Assembly (NCBI RefSeq): GCF_027744825.2
Contig: NC_071345.1
Coordinates: 14,571,501-14,635,500, forward strand
DNA: 64,000 nucleotides
Reading direction: 5' to 3'
Origin: Synchiropus splendidus
Taxonomy: Eukaryota; Chordata; Actinopteri; Syngnathiformes; Callionymidae
Made by a program: the position numbers and the translations under genes. Below are positions 37,980 to 53,802 of this stretch, piece by piece. Within the stretch, counting starts at the first letter, position 1. Each line of letters begins with the position of its first letter. The notes beneath the pieces were generated by a model. That model was given only the letters and a program-made list of their open reading frames with translations. It did no database searches and had not been told where the DNA came from.

Positions 37980-38930
37980 ATGTGTGGATGTTTTTCGCAC
38001 CTGGACCACCGTAAAACACATCAGTTCTCTGTGTAAATATCATTGAAAAAGAAAGAAGCCAGTTTGTTAGGAGGAGAATTGAGGACTTGCATGAGTCTGG
38101 CTCATCCTGAGGTACAATTTCCAGATGGCTTTTGGTGCCACATCCATCTGTTCAAATAATTATACACACATATCAACACCACGGGATTGTCCAAACATCA
38201 AACTGTTCAGGCAGTGGACAGGTTCTGTGTTCCAGTGATTATCATGTTTTGGTGCAAAATCTTCATATTCAACCGAGAACAAAAGCAAAAAGCTGAGGAA
38301 AAAATTATTCAGAGGAAAACAAATCCTGTGCTGTCATGGGCTGAAAGGCCACTTGAACAATAATTTCAAAAGCAATATAAAGATGTTGGGTTATGGTTGG
38401 TAAGTGCACACAAGTTCCATAAAAACAAGAGTTGGAGATGTGTCCTGTCAGCCAAATTAAATGGAACTGTTTATTGGTAAATTTAGAAGCTTGCAGGCCT
38501 AAGATCATTCTCTGTGAATGACCGAGGTGGAGGCTGCACATTGATGGTAGGAGGGAAGACTTCACTTACCAAAGTGGATGGCATCAAGAGCGACGAATAT
38601 TATGTGGAAATATTGAAGCAATGCCTCGAGCCGTCAGCCAGGATGCTAAAGTTTGGCCACAAATGGATCTTCCAAATGGACAATGACCGGAAGCATGCAG
38701 CCAAACTGAATACAAAGGGACTTAATGACAACAAAGTCAGCGTTTGTAGTGGCTATCAGAACGCCATGATCTCAGTTCTATTGAACATTTGTGGGCAGAG
38801 CTGAAAAGGTGTGTGCAAGTGAGAGGGCCTTCTAACTTGGCTCAGGTACATCCATTCTGTCGGGAGGAGTCGACTGAATTCATTCAATGGTGTCAATGAT
38901 TTAAAAATATAACCACAAAGATACCGGTCC
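37980..38930 (+). mobile_element. Decayed Tc1/mariner transposon
   Basis: Sense-strand fragments follow the order of a Tc1 transposase. About 38,060-38,215 matches the N-terminal DNA-binding region (GATTGTCCAAACATCAAACT is typical of the second helix-turn-helix area). About 38,440-38,475 matches the VLWSDE region, here without its catalytic Asp. The 96-codon open piece at 38,514-38,804 contains a KVDGI word, EILKQCLEPSARML, and WIFQMDNDRKHAAK, the counterpart of the WxFQQDNDPKH motif with the second catalytic Asp. The expected proline-rich SPDLNPIE region after it is scrambled, although an IEHLWAEL-like trace follows in another frame. Many stops and frameshifts make it inactive. Terminal inverted repeats were not located. 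Confidence 0.85.
38514..38804 (+). pseudogene. Tc1-like transposase fragment (catalytic core, broken)
   Basis: The longest still-open part of the transposase relic. It corresponds to the central DDE catalytic region, from the glycine-rich GGG...MV word through the DND-KH motif. Intact Tc1 transposases are about 340 residues; only 96 codons remain here. The frame opens and closes by decay, so the ATG is incidental. No expression is expected. Confidence 0.8.
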
Positions 38931-40109
38931 CAAATTATGCTGTAAGGATGACATCATGGACTACTGCACAAATTTGTCTGTTGAAGTAGTAGCATGAAGA
39001 AGTTAGTCAGTGTTTTTTGTTGGAAGTCGTACCCAAACACTGTAAAAGCAGTAGGATGGAAAATGCATGTCAGTGTGTAGAAAACCTTGAAAATATGCGA
39101 GTGGAATAAACCTCTGTGTGGAATTTACGTTGCATTTTAATTGATTCACTGTATATTTCTTTAATGCACATGATGTTAATGGAGTTTGCTGTGCCGTTGC
39201 TGGCCAACCATCATGTAGTTCTCTTCACTCTGGGACTTACTGAGAGGATATGAATGCAAATGTGAACCCACATTTGGGCATTGCTTTCGACAAAATAAAG
39301 TCAAAAAGCCTTAATGTCAACATCAGAGAGCAATTAAAATGGAGAAACCTGCATTTCGTATGTTGTTTAACATCCAGCAGCTTTTCCTCCGTGTTTCTCT
39401 CCATCCTTATTTTCTCTCTCTCTCTTGAACCGTCTCCCTCCTGACCCCCCTCCCATCTTTGTGATCCCGAATCCATGTGAAGCTGATTTCCCATGGTTAC
39501 GGCAGGTGAGCGGGGTCAGAGCTAAGAGGGAAGAGAAGAGGAAACACAGACGACTAGAGGATGTAATGTGTCCTGATGGATTTTAGCAGCTGAGTGCAGG
39601 ATTCTGTGGAAATGAGGGCAGACGTCTAATGTGATTTACAAACACATTATCCTCTGTTATATCCGTCTTTTAAAGTCTTTGCATGCTAATTATGTGATGT
39701 TACGGAGCATCTTTGACGTTCAAGGTAGTACGAAGAGCTCCGGTCCTCTTTTGTCAAATTGGCCTTCTGGGGAAGTGCACTTTCAATATGATTATGTGGT
39801 GTTATCATACTTATCATAATGGCGGCAGCTATCTTGGTGTACGTACACACACGATCACAAAGATCCTATATGGCTTCCCCACAAAAATGGTCAGCTCCAT
39901 TTTCCTGACATTTACTCAGGCGGCATGCATTTGAGGGAAAGGCTGCATGTGGAGAAACACGCTTGTGTGCTTGTTCATTGTATCGCAGCCTGTCTGCACA
40001 TTTCTCTTTCATTTGCTTCTCTCTACCTCCTTCTGTCTCCGGCTCTTCTCCCTTTCCACACTACTGGGTTTTAATCACTGCTGTAATTGGCAACTCCCTG
40101 CTGTGTATG

Positions 40110-40143
<34 letters not shown>

Positions 40144-41149
40144 CACTGCCATGCTGCTGCAAATCCCCCTGGCAATGTATATGTGTGAGTGTGAGTTTGG
40201 TGTGTGTGTGTGCGTATGTGGGGGCAGCAGAAAGCGAGATATGGGGAGATAAGGATAATGAAAGGAGGAGAGTTTTAGAACTGCAGGCCAACAAACCAAC
40301 TCACAATCTGGCTGTTGAGAGGAAGTGGAGCTGTGTAGCCAAATTGCAATTATCTGCTGGGAAAAAAAACACACATGGCTGAAGATTTATAGAACACAGC
40401 ATTGTTTAGGAGTTGACCTGATGTTGCTTTTATCGTCTGGTAATCATTAGTTCCAATGAAAATATGACACACGGTGGATTGGCTACCAGTGAGGATAGAT
40501 TATTGGAACCCTTCACTGTATTTGCATTTTGCCGCCCCTCCTATAGATGTGAAGATTAATCGTTCTAATGGGGCCCTTCATTTTAACTCATTAATGTGGG
40601 TTTTATCTGGAATACTCACACATCGATTCATCCATGCAGTGTAGATAACTCTTGGAGTGTTCCTGTACTTGGGACAGAAGTTTAGGAGCTGTCACTTTGC
40701 TCTTTTGACTGGTCTGCCCGCAGACGTGGCAAAAATTCACAAAAGAATCGTTCTTGTGATATAATATCCACGTGTTGAAAGCTGTGCTTCAAACGCCTGC
40801 ACTTTCTGGAGACGTCTGATGGCGTACTAGAAGGTGCCCCTTCTGATGGCGTCATCACCGATTCGAGTGGCAGTGTATTCCAGAAAGTTGTGATCTTAAC
40901 CCCTGTTTTCATTTCTATTTGAGTTTTTAGAGAAGTTTGCAGATGTTAGGGAGAAGTTGACTCATGTGGATGGAGAATGTTTGAAATGGAAATACTGGGC
41001 AAAAGAAGAAGTCGAACACAACCATTGAGGTTCATGGATTTGATGACTTGAAAGGGAAAGGTGTGAGTAGGGTGGATGCATAAGCCAGGTTACGGTGGTG
41101 GAGACTAACTTACTGGGGCAACATCTGATAAAAATGCCAAAAGAAAGAT
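38931..41149. other. Intergenic sequence, no gene recognised
   Basis: Contains a (CA)n tract at 40,112-40,141 and a GT-rich segment just after it; the 101- and 139-codon frames across 39,947-40,382 run through these repeats and are artefacts. Confidence 0.45.
40112..40141. repeat. (CA)15 microsatellite
   Basis: Uninterrupted CA run of 30 nt. Confidence 0.95.
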
Positions 41150-41790
41150 GAAGAGGAGGTGTCCATTAGTCAGATGGGCAACAGTTCGACTCACTTGGCA
41201 GGCCAAAATGCGTTGTGATAGTGAACATGAACTTTGGCACAGAGGGTGGAGTTGCAGGCCTAGCTTGAGAAGAGGCTGTATGAAACTCACTGACTGACTC
41301 CCAAGGTGAAGGGCGCAAGGTGAATGGTTTGCAGCCGAACCTGAGACAAATGTAATGAGGACGGCAGAGAGACATTGGGTCAGAAATGGGTGAAAAGTCC
41401 TTAAAGATGAGATCCTTCCCCTGGTGGAAATTTAGAAGTTTCTTGGGCTCTTTTTCCTCTAGTGAGAGATGGATGTATTTAAGAAAGAGTCTTCAGTCAT
41501 GGTGAAGACAGAGCTGAGCTGAAAGGCAAAGCAGCCCTATGTTGCTACCCTCACCTACAGTATGATCCCAAGCTGTTGATGACCTGAAAAAGATTTGGAC
41601 CCTTCTGTGTAGTGTGAGAAGCTCAGCCAAGGGACTAAAACAGAACCAATGGTCTTCTGCATCGACAGAAGCCAGAGGTTTGGGTGTCTGAGGCAGCTGC
41701 ATCTTGGGCCCCTCCCTCACCTGCTGAAACCCTGGTGCTGACCTAGGACAGAATGGTGACCCTGGGAACAGCTCAATGATCCTCCAGAAA
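41150..41790 (+). mobile_element. Decayed LINE: 3' part of reverse transcriptase ORF
   Basis: Several words keep the order of a common fish non-LTR retrotransposon as I know it. GGTGAATGGTTTGCAGCCGA (41,320-41,339) matches its WFAAE region. CATGGTGAAGACAGAGCTGA (near 41,498) and CAAAGCAGCCCTATG match the VKRELS...KA region. CTACCCTCACCTACAGTATG (41,543-41,562) matches YVPTLTYG. GTGAGAAGCTCAGCCAAGGG (41,615-41,634) is nearly identical to the consensus VRSSAKG-type segment. Stops and small indels break every frame. The 5' part and the 3' tail are missing. Clade (L2, RTE or Rex) is not assigned. Confidence 0.75.
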
Positions 41791-42499
41791 CAAACTAGAT
41801 AGACACATATGAACCTAAATCCCAGGATCGAAACTAGGTACTTTTTTTTGCTGTGAGCATTAACCAAGATTCAATCATTGTCCCCACTAACAAAAAAACG
41901 GAGGACAGCATCAATGCTTTGAACAACCAGCAAGCATGTCTGCCTAGTGGCACAAATTTGCTCAAAGCGGTGAATGTTTTTCAACAAGCACTAATCATTC
42001 ATGTCAACAACTAATCACGAATATTCCAGGAAGGAAAAATAATTGTAGGAGAAGGCCAATATGTATGATATACTGAAGCTATAACACCACCCACAGTGCC
42101 TTCTTGCTCTTATGGTTAACAACGTAAACAAATTGAAGTGGCTGCAGTCATTCGTCCATTCATAGCCTCCAGAGAAATCAGGCATCTTTGAAGCTTCAGA
42201 ATAGCATTCTGTTAATAAACATCTCCTGATTCAATTAAAAACATAGACCACAGGATGTAACTGACATTTTGTCATTTTAGAGGAAAATGGGCTTCGACGT
42301 CATCGTCAGCTGCAATGGTTCGGAATCATGGGATAATTATTGCAGTTGCATACAACAGAGGACACCATAGCTTTATATTTCCATATTTATTACAGTGCTA
42401 CAGGGCAGTAAGTCTAATGACTTTCCAGGAGAACAACAAGGTTTATGTTAACCTCAGCTCATGACATTGCATCGGAACATTGTTGTACTTTTGGGGAGG

Positions 42500-42500
<1 letters not shown>

Positions 42501-42587
<87 letters not shown>
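42501..42587. repeat. (TA)n microsatellite
   Basis: Uninterrupted TA run of 87 nt. The YIYI-type frames across it on both strands are artefacts. Confidence 0.98.
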
Positions 42588-42592
<5 letters not shown>

Positions 42593-43081
42593 TTGTTTTC
42601 AGTTAGAATTCCAAATAAAAGCCATCTCAAAGTGTTCAACAACAAGGCAATCTGTTTAAATCCCTGAGGATGGGTGCCTGCACCCTGTGGCCAGGTGCCT
42701 ACGTCTGCCCAAGTTGGACAAAGGCATACAGGAGAAATGATACACCTGGGCATGAAAAAATACCGTAGAGCTCATTGTCTAAACCACTGCACATTCCTAC
42801 TGTGTCAATAGTCCATGTGTCTTGTCTTAAACACTGATGTAGCTCAGACAGCTTCAGGTTTTCTTAAATTCTCCACTTAAATGATGGTGATGAAGCTGCA
42901 TATTATGAAAATAAATAACTGAATGACATCTGCAATGCACAGTCAATGATGAAAATGAAAATCAGCAAGTTCATGTATTTAACATTATACTGTAGTAGAT
43001 GAAGTCAGTGTTCTGAAAACAAAATTTTTCTACTCTGTATCTGCTCCATTAAAGTCACATCAGATGATGCTTGTTGCTACC

Positions 43082-43098
43082 TTTTTTTTTTTTTTTTT
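43082..43098. repeat. Poly-T run
   Basis: Seventeen consecutive T. Possibly the A-tail of an old minus-strand retroposon, but no body was recognised. Confidence 0.9.
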
Positions 43099-46000
43099 GC
43101 TTCTCTGAGAAATAGGAATAGTAAATAGGGTGGAACAGAGACAGGTGGGGGTCCAGAATCAATTTGTGCACTAAGGTTGTGATGTGATAAATAATGGAAG
43201 TAAACAGCCATGATTGCATCAAGCTTTCGCTCGTAATGATCACGGAGTTGGTGTGAAATTCACTCGCCAACTTTCAACTCACTTATGAATCCGAGACTGT
43301 GCTTGAGCGCTGCGTTCTATCCTGCATGAATTGTTCACTCACTGATTCTGAGAAAATCGCGCACAGGCACAGCACCTTTCATAATAAGCTCATCAGAAAG
43401 CCAAACTGATAGTGATGTAGATGCCAATGGATGAATTTGTGAAAATTATCGCTATTTTAGGACTGCATTTTTCTCCAGCTGCAAATTCACTTTAGCTAAA
43501 ATAGTTTTAGTTTTAAGCAGTTAGACTTAATGGATAGCTCCAATTGGGAATTTGCCAGTTGCAGAGAAAGTCAAGGAAAAGGTTAACCAGAAGCTAAGTT
43601 AAATTAAAATGCTTCATATAGGTTGTCATGAGAACACAGTTGAAATTTGCTATGTTAATAGATGAGTTTTCATATATTTGAGTAGTTGTTTGCCTTTAAA
43701 GTTCAGTTTCGAATGAGCCAATGAAGTAATAGAGGTGGAACTGTGGCTTCTCTTCTCTTCACTGGGTTGTGGCATGGACCTGAGGGTTTCCCAGCAAAGG
43801 CTTGACGGTGAAAGTTGATGACAAAGGCCATGCTAAACCCCAAATGCTAAAGAATTCCAGCTTTATGGTTATCATGGCACATTGGCCGTTTAAAAAAAAA
43901 GAGGTTTCATGCCCCTGTGTGCATGTGCTAGTGTGTGCGTGCGTGCCGCTGTGTGTGCGTCTTTAATGTGGGTCACCCCACCATGTCTAATGGCCCCTCG
44001 CTGCGTGCAGCGTCCTGCGCTTAGCTGCTCCCCGCTGTTACACTCAAACACACAAACAAACCCGTCCACCCAGCGGGGGAGAGTTTGGGGTGTCCCCTCA
44101 CCCTAATGCTCTCCACAATGCACCGTCATTGCATCTGTTGCTCGTCTCAAAGTTGAAAGTTGATGAGCAAAGTGTGAGCTTCTCATGTAACTCTCCACGT
44201 TGTTTATTACAGGATGTTTTTTCCCCCGCGTGAGATTTTGACTTTAAACAGGTGAGCAGTTTTTATATTCCCACTTTCTTATAGATTTTGATGGTTACTA
44301 GAACTGCATTTACAGCACCAGATGAGGCCATTGTTTGACGTTCTAGATGAATGCAAAGTTATGTATGACACTTTATTGATAGTTTACTGTCTAAAAATGG
44401 TTAGCTGGAAGATAAATTCAATTTTTTTCTGAGGGAAGAAAAAATTAATTTACAATTAAATGGACAACAAAAGTTTGCCCTTTGTATAAATTTGTGTTGA
44501 CTCAGTAACATAGACGCTCCCAAAAACCAATATAAAATTTCCATATGCATGTAAATATAGTGTAAAACTGAGTTTCCATGTGTCAGCATTTCCACAGAAT
44601 AAACATACATAGCATACATTAGCAAACATTTTTTGTACTCTATGAATGAGATATAATAAGCTTTAAGACCAGATAATGGTAAGAAAACGAAGGATAAATA
44701 GGAATGTTTATAATCGATATAAATAAGTACAGTACAGTTGACAAAAAATGAATATTTGCAAACTATATTTCATGTATATAAAAGCGGATTCTATGCTGAT
44801 TGTTTGATGTGTTTAGTCATTGCAAATTGGATTTCACCTATAGAGGTTACGGATGTGGAGAAATGTGGGAGCTACTGTAGCATCCCTAAGGGGCACCACA
44901 GCTGAGATTTCCCTCTCTAACTATATTCAAGCACGTCTCTAATACACCTTTATTTCTCATGTCCGTAGAGCAACCACAACACCTCCCTCAGTGTGTTTAA
45001 TAGCTGTGAATTAGGGGCTCACTGAGCTGTCAGCAACATGAAAATAGGTCTGCAGCCTGTATGCCCTGCAAGTGTGTCACATCCTCTGCTAGATGTCTGC
45101 AGCACGTCTGTATACGAGCCGCTGGCAGACACTATGGGAGAAGAAACTCGCTGCAAATTTATTTACAACCTACTTTATGAAATAGTCAGAGGAGATGAGG
45201 AGATGGGGGGATGGATGTGAAGATGCTGAGGATTCAGAATCATTAGGTACCTGCCCATCCCCACTCCTGAAGCCCAGACATTAACATTCACGGAATATAT
45301 TCCTGTCCGCAAACTTACACCGGCTTTCAAAACGCTGCATTAAAACACACTTTGTTTTTATTCACCAGTTCATAAACCGCAGACACGCGCTCGCAAACAG
45401 ACTAAATCTCAGCCACAAAGCTACGTCAGTATATTTTCACACTGCGGTAGTGTCTCTTTGTCTGCCTGTCGAGCAGCCAGCTGTAAGATGGAGGCGAGAA
45501 ATATGCTTTAAGAGGATGGCTTCTTAGCGTGGACCTGCACTTTTTTGTCATCTTTTGTTGCTCTATTGATGCTATTACGTATACTATCTCCGAGTGTGTT
45601 TCATGTTGCTGCCAGCCTGTAATATTCTTTTCATCGTCCCCAAATTTTGATTTATGTGCCTGTGTATCCTACGAGAATATAGACGGAGGAGATGAATGCA
45701 AAAAGCAAGCCTGACTCAGAGGTAGTGTGTCATTATTTCATTTGCTTCAGTCATATTTAGACACAGTATTAGCCACCATGACTGACAGAAAGGGTAGCAC
45801 AGTTACAACTAGGTAAAATGGTTATCATTTAGTGGTTTATGCCTGATTTGTCCACACGTTTCATTTGGTTTTTGCTCTAGTTTATTTTACTTAAATTATG
45901 GAACAAAATAAAATGCGTTAGAAAATAATACTGGTAATATCACGAATGCATTTTTTTCAGTAAAATACATCAAAAGCAGCCATTAGCTATATGCTTGTTG

Positions 46001-46278
46001 TTGTAACGGACACAAACTTGATAACTTGACATCTCATTATGCAGGGTAGCCAGACCTGCTTATCATCAACCAGAGAGAGTCAAAGGGTTTAATTGTTGGT
46101 GTGCAGCAAACCCAGTCGCAACATAAAATGCAGAAAGAAGAAGTGGAAAGCGCCTGTGACCAACAGATTTTCATGTATAGAAGGCCTCAAACACAGACTA
46201 TATGGTGAGATAAACACAAACACAGATGCATTTCAGCTTTGATTCCAGGTTGCCTTTCAGTCCTCGCTGTGGGGGTCA

Positions 46279-46320
<42 letters not shown>
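46279..46320. repeat. Compound (CT)n(CA)n microsatellite
   Basis: Twelve CT units pass directly into about nine CA units. Confidence 0.95.
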
Positions 46321-49179
46321 TCACAAACCGTGGCCCGTACTGATGGGATTAAAAGAATGGAGCTATAGTCGGTGTCTGGCCATTTCTCTTTCCTGCCGCG
46401 CAATGCTACTCAGTGTTTGTGTTAAACATTTAATAAGGCTGGCTCATTATCTCAATTTTTTTTTTGGGCTTTTTTTCCTCATGCTAGTCAGGAGCTCGAC
46501 TGCAAAATGTTCATCTTGATAGAAAGGTAGAAGGTTGAAAGGTAAATAGAACACCTCAGGAATATCGGTGTTAAAAACCCATACCTGTCGTCTCATTATC
46601 GGCAGGTTCATATAAATTATTGAGAAAGTGGAGAACAGTATTCTGGCCTGCACTGCTACCAGCTCCTGAAAATATCGTTTCTTGCCTTGGTGGATGATGT
46701 ATATTGTATGAATAAAAATACGGCGGTGTTTTTCGGAATACTGATGAGTGTGAGTGCGTGTGTGTGAGTGTGCGTGTGTAGGTTATCAGTGCTGCAGCAG
46801 CAGCTTCAAAAGGTAGCCGCCGGCCAGCCCTCCGCTGTCACACTCCAGCAGTCTTACGAAAGCCAGAAACTGTGGTGAAAATACACACGAGGAGTCATCC
46901 AACTCAAGTCGCGCTGAAAATCAAGATTATTTGTGTTTTTTCCGGTTAGAATATTACATGTGGGTAGCTCATTGGTTCTCGGAGTAACAAAAACATGTTG
47001 GTTTTTCTTTCTGTCTGTGGGACAATGTGCTCCTTTCGGAGGAGAGGGCGAACGTAGTGTGTTGGCACACGTTAGTGCCGGCTATTTAGTGGACACATAA
47101 AGGATCACGTCACTATTCAGCCATTTTGTCTCCCTGTCTGTCACACTGGTGGAGTGGATGTACGTGTGTGTGTGAGGCTTTTGTTAAGGTAATGCAAAGG
47201 AGAGAGGACGAGTGAGGGAGAAGATACCGTGAAGAATCACGGCGACCACAGCCGAGGCCCCGTGACCCACCCATGCTTCTTTCGCTTTTATTCCTGACGT
47301 GTAAGCGTCCCACAATTTTAGCCGATTGTACCTGAAAGGAATCGTTTTGCAGTAGACAGTAAAATGACAGGATATTTGAGATTTAATTATTTGGAATGCG
47401 GCGTGTACGGTGGTGGGCACCAGGATCAGTGGCCCGTTCGCCTTTTGTGTGTTAAGTGGATTAACCGAGCGGTCAGTGAGACAAACAGGCGAAGTGGCAA
47501 CCATAACTGTTGTTTACAAGCTTCTGCCACCTCAAATCTTCCGTCTGTGCCGTGTATTTTAGAATCTTACCACAATGATGGGGCGGGGTTTGTACCAAAT
47601 CGTTGTGTAATCTTTTTATTAATAGAAAACCTGGTCATTCAATGCGCTGCGTATTTGTTTTTGTTTTTTTTTAATCACATTCTATCGGTGTGCTTTTAAA
47701 AGGAAGACAACTTATATTGCCAAAATGATGTATTATTGTTTTTTTTTTCTTTTATGCATACCCATGATTTAAACGTACAATTTTGCAACTATCTAAGCAG
47801 TAGTAAACCTTGCCAGGCCATTTTGATTTTCACTTAAAATGTGTTAATTCATCGCATTTTCAAACATTTAAAAATACTTTAAAGTTACCAAAAAATATTA
47901 CGTTATTTTTAAATGGTTAACTTATTATTATTATTATAATTATATTATATTATTATAATTGTTATTTAAATAAGCTGTGGACTGAAGAGGCTCACATACA
48001 CTTTAATTTAAATTTGTACCAAAGATTAAGTTAAAACAAAATGAAGTCAGTAGATGCTGTCGCAAACCGTTACATCAGTTCTGTTTTTATTTGGTTGTGA
48101 ACAAGACGCAGTCCTCTACCCTAAATAAAAGGTGGTGGCTAAAAGATAGCTTAACAAAAGTGACAAAAATTTCCCCACTCACCGTCAACAAATGTGCATG
48201 GACCAAGGGAGAAATATAAGGAATCAATCATGATAGCGCCCCCTCTCGCATTTCCATGTCTAAGTGCGGATGGACGTTCAACCAGCTAGGCATAAATTCA
48301 AGCAGACGCTAAGAGTGTTTGAGGCAAAAAAATGCAGTTAAACTTTTTTTTCAATAGCAGCTTTTCAAACTTAATATATGGTTGCTGGTCACTGGTGATT
48401 TCTTAAGAATTAACAGCTAGTTTTCCTTGACCTTTTAATCAGAGCGTTGAATAGCAAAAGAAAGAAGCGCCATGGCATCAAAGAAGCTTTTAGATTTATC
48501 ATCATTCTGCACATTAGTTCTCTCTATAGATATCCTTGCGTCTTTGAGGTCTGTCAAACACAGTATTCCTTATCTCTACAGGTGTCTGTATTGTGGGTTC
48601 ACACTTGACCTTCCACTGGATTGATGGAAGTAATCAGATATCTGCTGAAGTGTTTGTGGCGATCGGGGGATGAGAAAGAGAATGAGGAACGGCGTGTTAT
48701 TTTTTCCCATCCTCATATGAGTACTGCAGCTTAAATATGAAAAATATTGATTAATATATCACATGCGCATCATTCAGAGAGACCAAAAATGAAAATGAAT
48801 TTACCGTTCATAATAGCACCTTTGTGTGAAGAAGGAGCCTTTGCAATAGACAAAGTTTCAAGTGACTGTTTCAGGTTTATTCCATATTGAAGAGGAAGGG
48901 GAATCAATAGTATGAATAGTGAATAGTACTTGGAACAGTACTCTTTCTTGGTGGCTTGTAAAAGATTTATTTCCGGAAAAAGAATAAAAAAAAAACTCTT
49001 TAAAATGTATCGTATGCGTGGGTCAAAGTGTGTAGTATGAGGTCAGTTTCACTTCTGGTTCCTCTTGCTGAGGCCTCAATGATGTCACCGTCAACCGCAG
49101 TAGCCTTCCTAACAGAAATGTGTCATGTGATGGGGGAGTTATGACGCGCACATGAGGCTCAATATTCCCCTAACTCAGT
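46321..49179. other. Intergenic sequence, no gene recognised
   Basis: GC-richer from about 46,780 to 47,500 and strongly AT-rich from about 47,640 to 48,010, where TTATTATTA/TATATTAT words form a low-complexity patch at 47,922-47,960. No supported gene. Confidence 0.4.
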
Positions 49180-49480
49180 CGCCTTTTTTTTTTAAACTCT
49201 CCTTGTCCAATCACACGTTCTTGCTATTATAACCCGACACACTCGCACGCCAATGAAGGATCAGTCATGCTCGAGGTCATCCATGGGCCATCTTGACATT
49301 GTTGTCTATCTATAAGCTGCTTTGGGCCGAGAGGAGAAGTTTAGAGGACAATTCCTCACACAAGAGCGGGATTTCTAACTCACACAGCTTTATGTCACTA
49401 AACCAGATTTACACGGGAGACGGAGGGCGCCAATTCACACCCAGCTTTGCCAATTCCAAATGCAAATAGAGACTCCAATT
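49180..49480. promoter_or_regulatory. Candidate non-coding element with octamer
   Basis: A non-repetitive block with a CCAAT word (49,206-49,210) upstream of an AT-rich TATTATAA word (near 49,224). A SOX-like CATTGTT core follows near 49,298, and the perfect POU octamer ATGCAAAT is at 49,460-49,467. No exon follows that I can recognise, so a promoter reading is weak; an enhancer is equally possible. Confidence 0.2.
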
Positions 49481-50399
49481 GATTTGTTAATGGCCGAGTG
49501 TTTGTCCACAAAAAGCTGGAGAGGGTTAAACTTGTTGTCTCCAGTGAAAGAGATGGAATTCTGTAGTACATTTGCTACTAGTAGTCTTCTCTATCAGCTG
49601 AGATGTACTGCCTTATATATAATGTCACTAAGCTATGGAGCATCTGATATTAGATATTATTTTGTAATCCTGAGGAAGTGCTATACTGTGCAAATAGTTT
49701 GGACCAGTATGAAGTTGCTGTTTACTAAATATAAATAGACATGACAACTTAAGTTGTGATTGACATTGGATGCATCAATGACATTTTTGAAAACATTTTA
49801 GTTGTTCGTTTGTTGTAATATTTATTCATATAATAGTTTTTCTTTTTTGGTTAGTAATAGTAATAATGAGGGGTCACTACACTATAGACTTTATTTAGAA
49901 TTTATTTAGAATCCACATATTTATTATATTGAGTGGGGTTTTTTTGCGCACAGATTTCTCAGAGATTATCCCAAATGAAATCGCAGGCGTTTAATTGTAG
50001 ATCTGAACTAATGTCCAACTTCCAATGTTGTAATATTAACGACATAATATGAGCCATTGCAAACGTTCATGAAGGACGATAAAAAATGAATGTAGTGACC
50101 AAAAATGTTACAATACAGCTTCAGTGCTGAATAAGGGGAAATATTTTATCCCGTAAAGAAGAAGAATACTAGGCGAGCCTCTTCATCATTTTAACAAGAC
50201 GCAGTCAGATTAACAGTTGCTTGTTATTTAATAATAAACCACATACTCCGATTTAATTGACACTTAACAAAAACCAGCAGTCTGTGTTTACTTCATTCTG
50301 CAGGAACGGTGCGCAGCTTCTTTGACTTCCATGAAACTGCATTGAACTGACACCGTCCATATCCGTCTGTACAATATTCCAGATTCCATTTATATAGAT
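49481..50399. other. Intergenic sequence, no gene recognised
   Basis: AT-rich and non-repetitive. A 92-codon frame at 49,460-49,738 has no recognisable family. Confidence 0.4.
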
Positions 50400-50936
50400 A
50401 TGGAGCCGTATGCACAGCACAATATCAATATACGTATTATTTGCGAAAGTAGGTCTCTTGCAGGCATTCTTTCATGTATTAAAAAGACATTTCAGTCCCA
50501 GGTGTTTTTGTTCTGTCATGATGGAGACATAATAAGTGAAGCCTGGTTGCGAATTAAATTCAAGTCTTTTTCTGGTGTATCTGTTGAACATAATCCATTC
50601 AATGAACGTTTTTCTCGGATGGCTTTGCCCTTCCTCAAGGAGCGTGGAATTCCACATTATATCGCGAAGAAGCAGCAGCTGCACCATGTCATTATGATGG
50701 AGACCCCGAGTGGTCCTCTCGCTCTCTCGACAATTAATTTTGATAATGAATTTCCTCCCATTCAGATCAAAAGTGGTCATCACAAATCAAATGCAGAATC
50801 AGGTCGGAGCGGCCTGGGAGTGGAGGGCGTTACAAACTGGAGAATGTTTGTTTGTCCTCCTTATAGTTTAGAAGTGAACACACACAGCCTTGTCAGTGTC
50901 AGTCACGGGCGGTGGCTTCACTCTATCTCCCTCTAA
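50400..50936 (+). other. 178-codon open frame; more likely non-coding element than gene
   Basis: This is the longest open frame in the window. The translated product has no signal peptide, transmembrane segment or motif I recognise. The opposite strand is also open for 103 codons (50,472-50,783), which points to stop-poor sequence rather than selection for one protein. The DNA is unusually well mixed in composition for this AT-rich region and carries homeodomain-type words (ACAATTAATTTTGATAATGA near 50,730). It could be a conserved element, an exonised fragment of an old transposon, or a real single-exon gene; I favour the first. Confidence 0.2.

Positions 50937-53802
<2,866 letters not shown>

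Larger units (their letters stand above)
41791..46278. other. Intergenic sequence, no gene recognised
   Basis: Contains the TA tract at 42,501-42,587, a poly-T run at 43,082-43,098 and GT-rich words at 43,915-43,965. Around 45,230-45,530 is a balanced-composition block that could be conserved non-coding sequence. No frame has recognisable coding character. Confidence 0.4.

Noticed and set aside
41493..41867. 124-codon minus-strand frame as a gene
   Set aside because: It is the antisense of the decayed LINE found on the plus strand.
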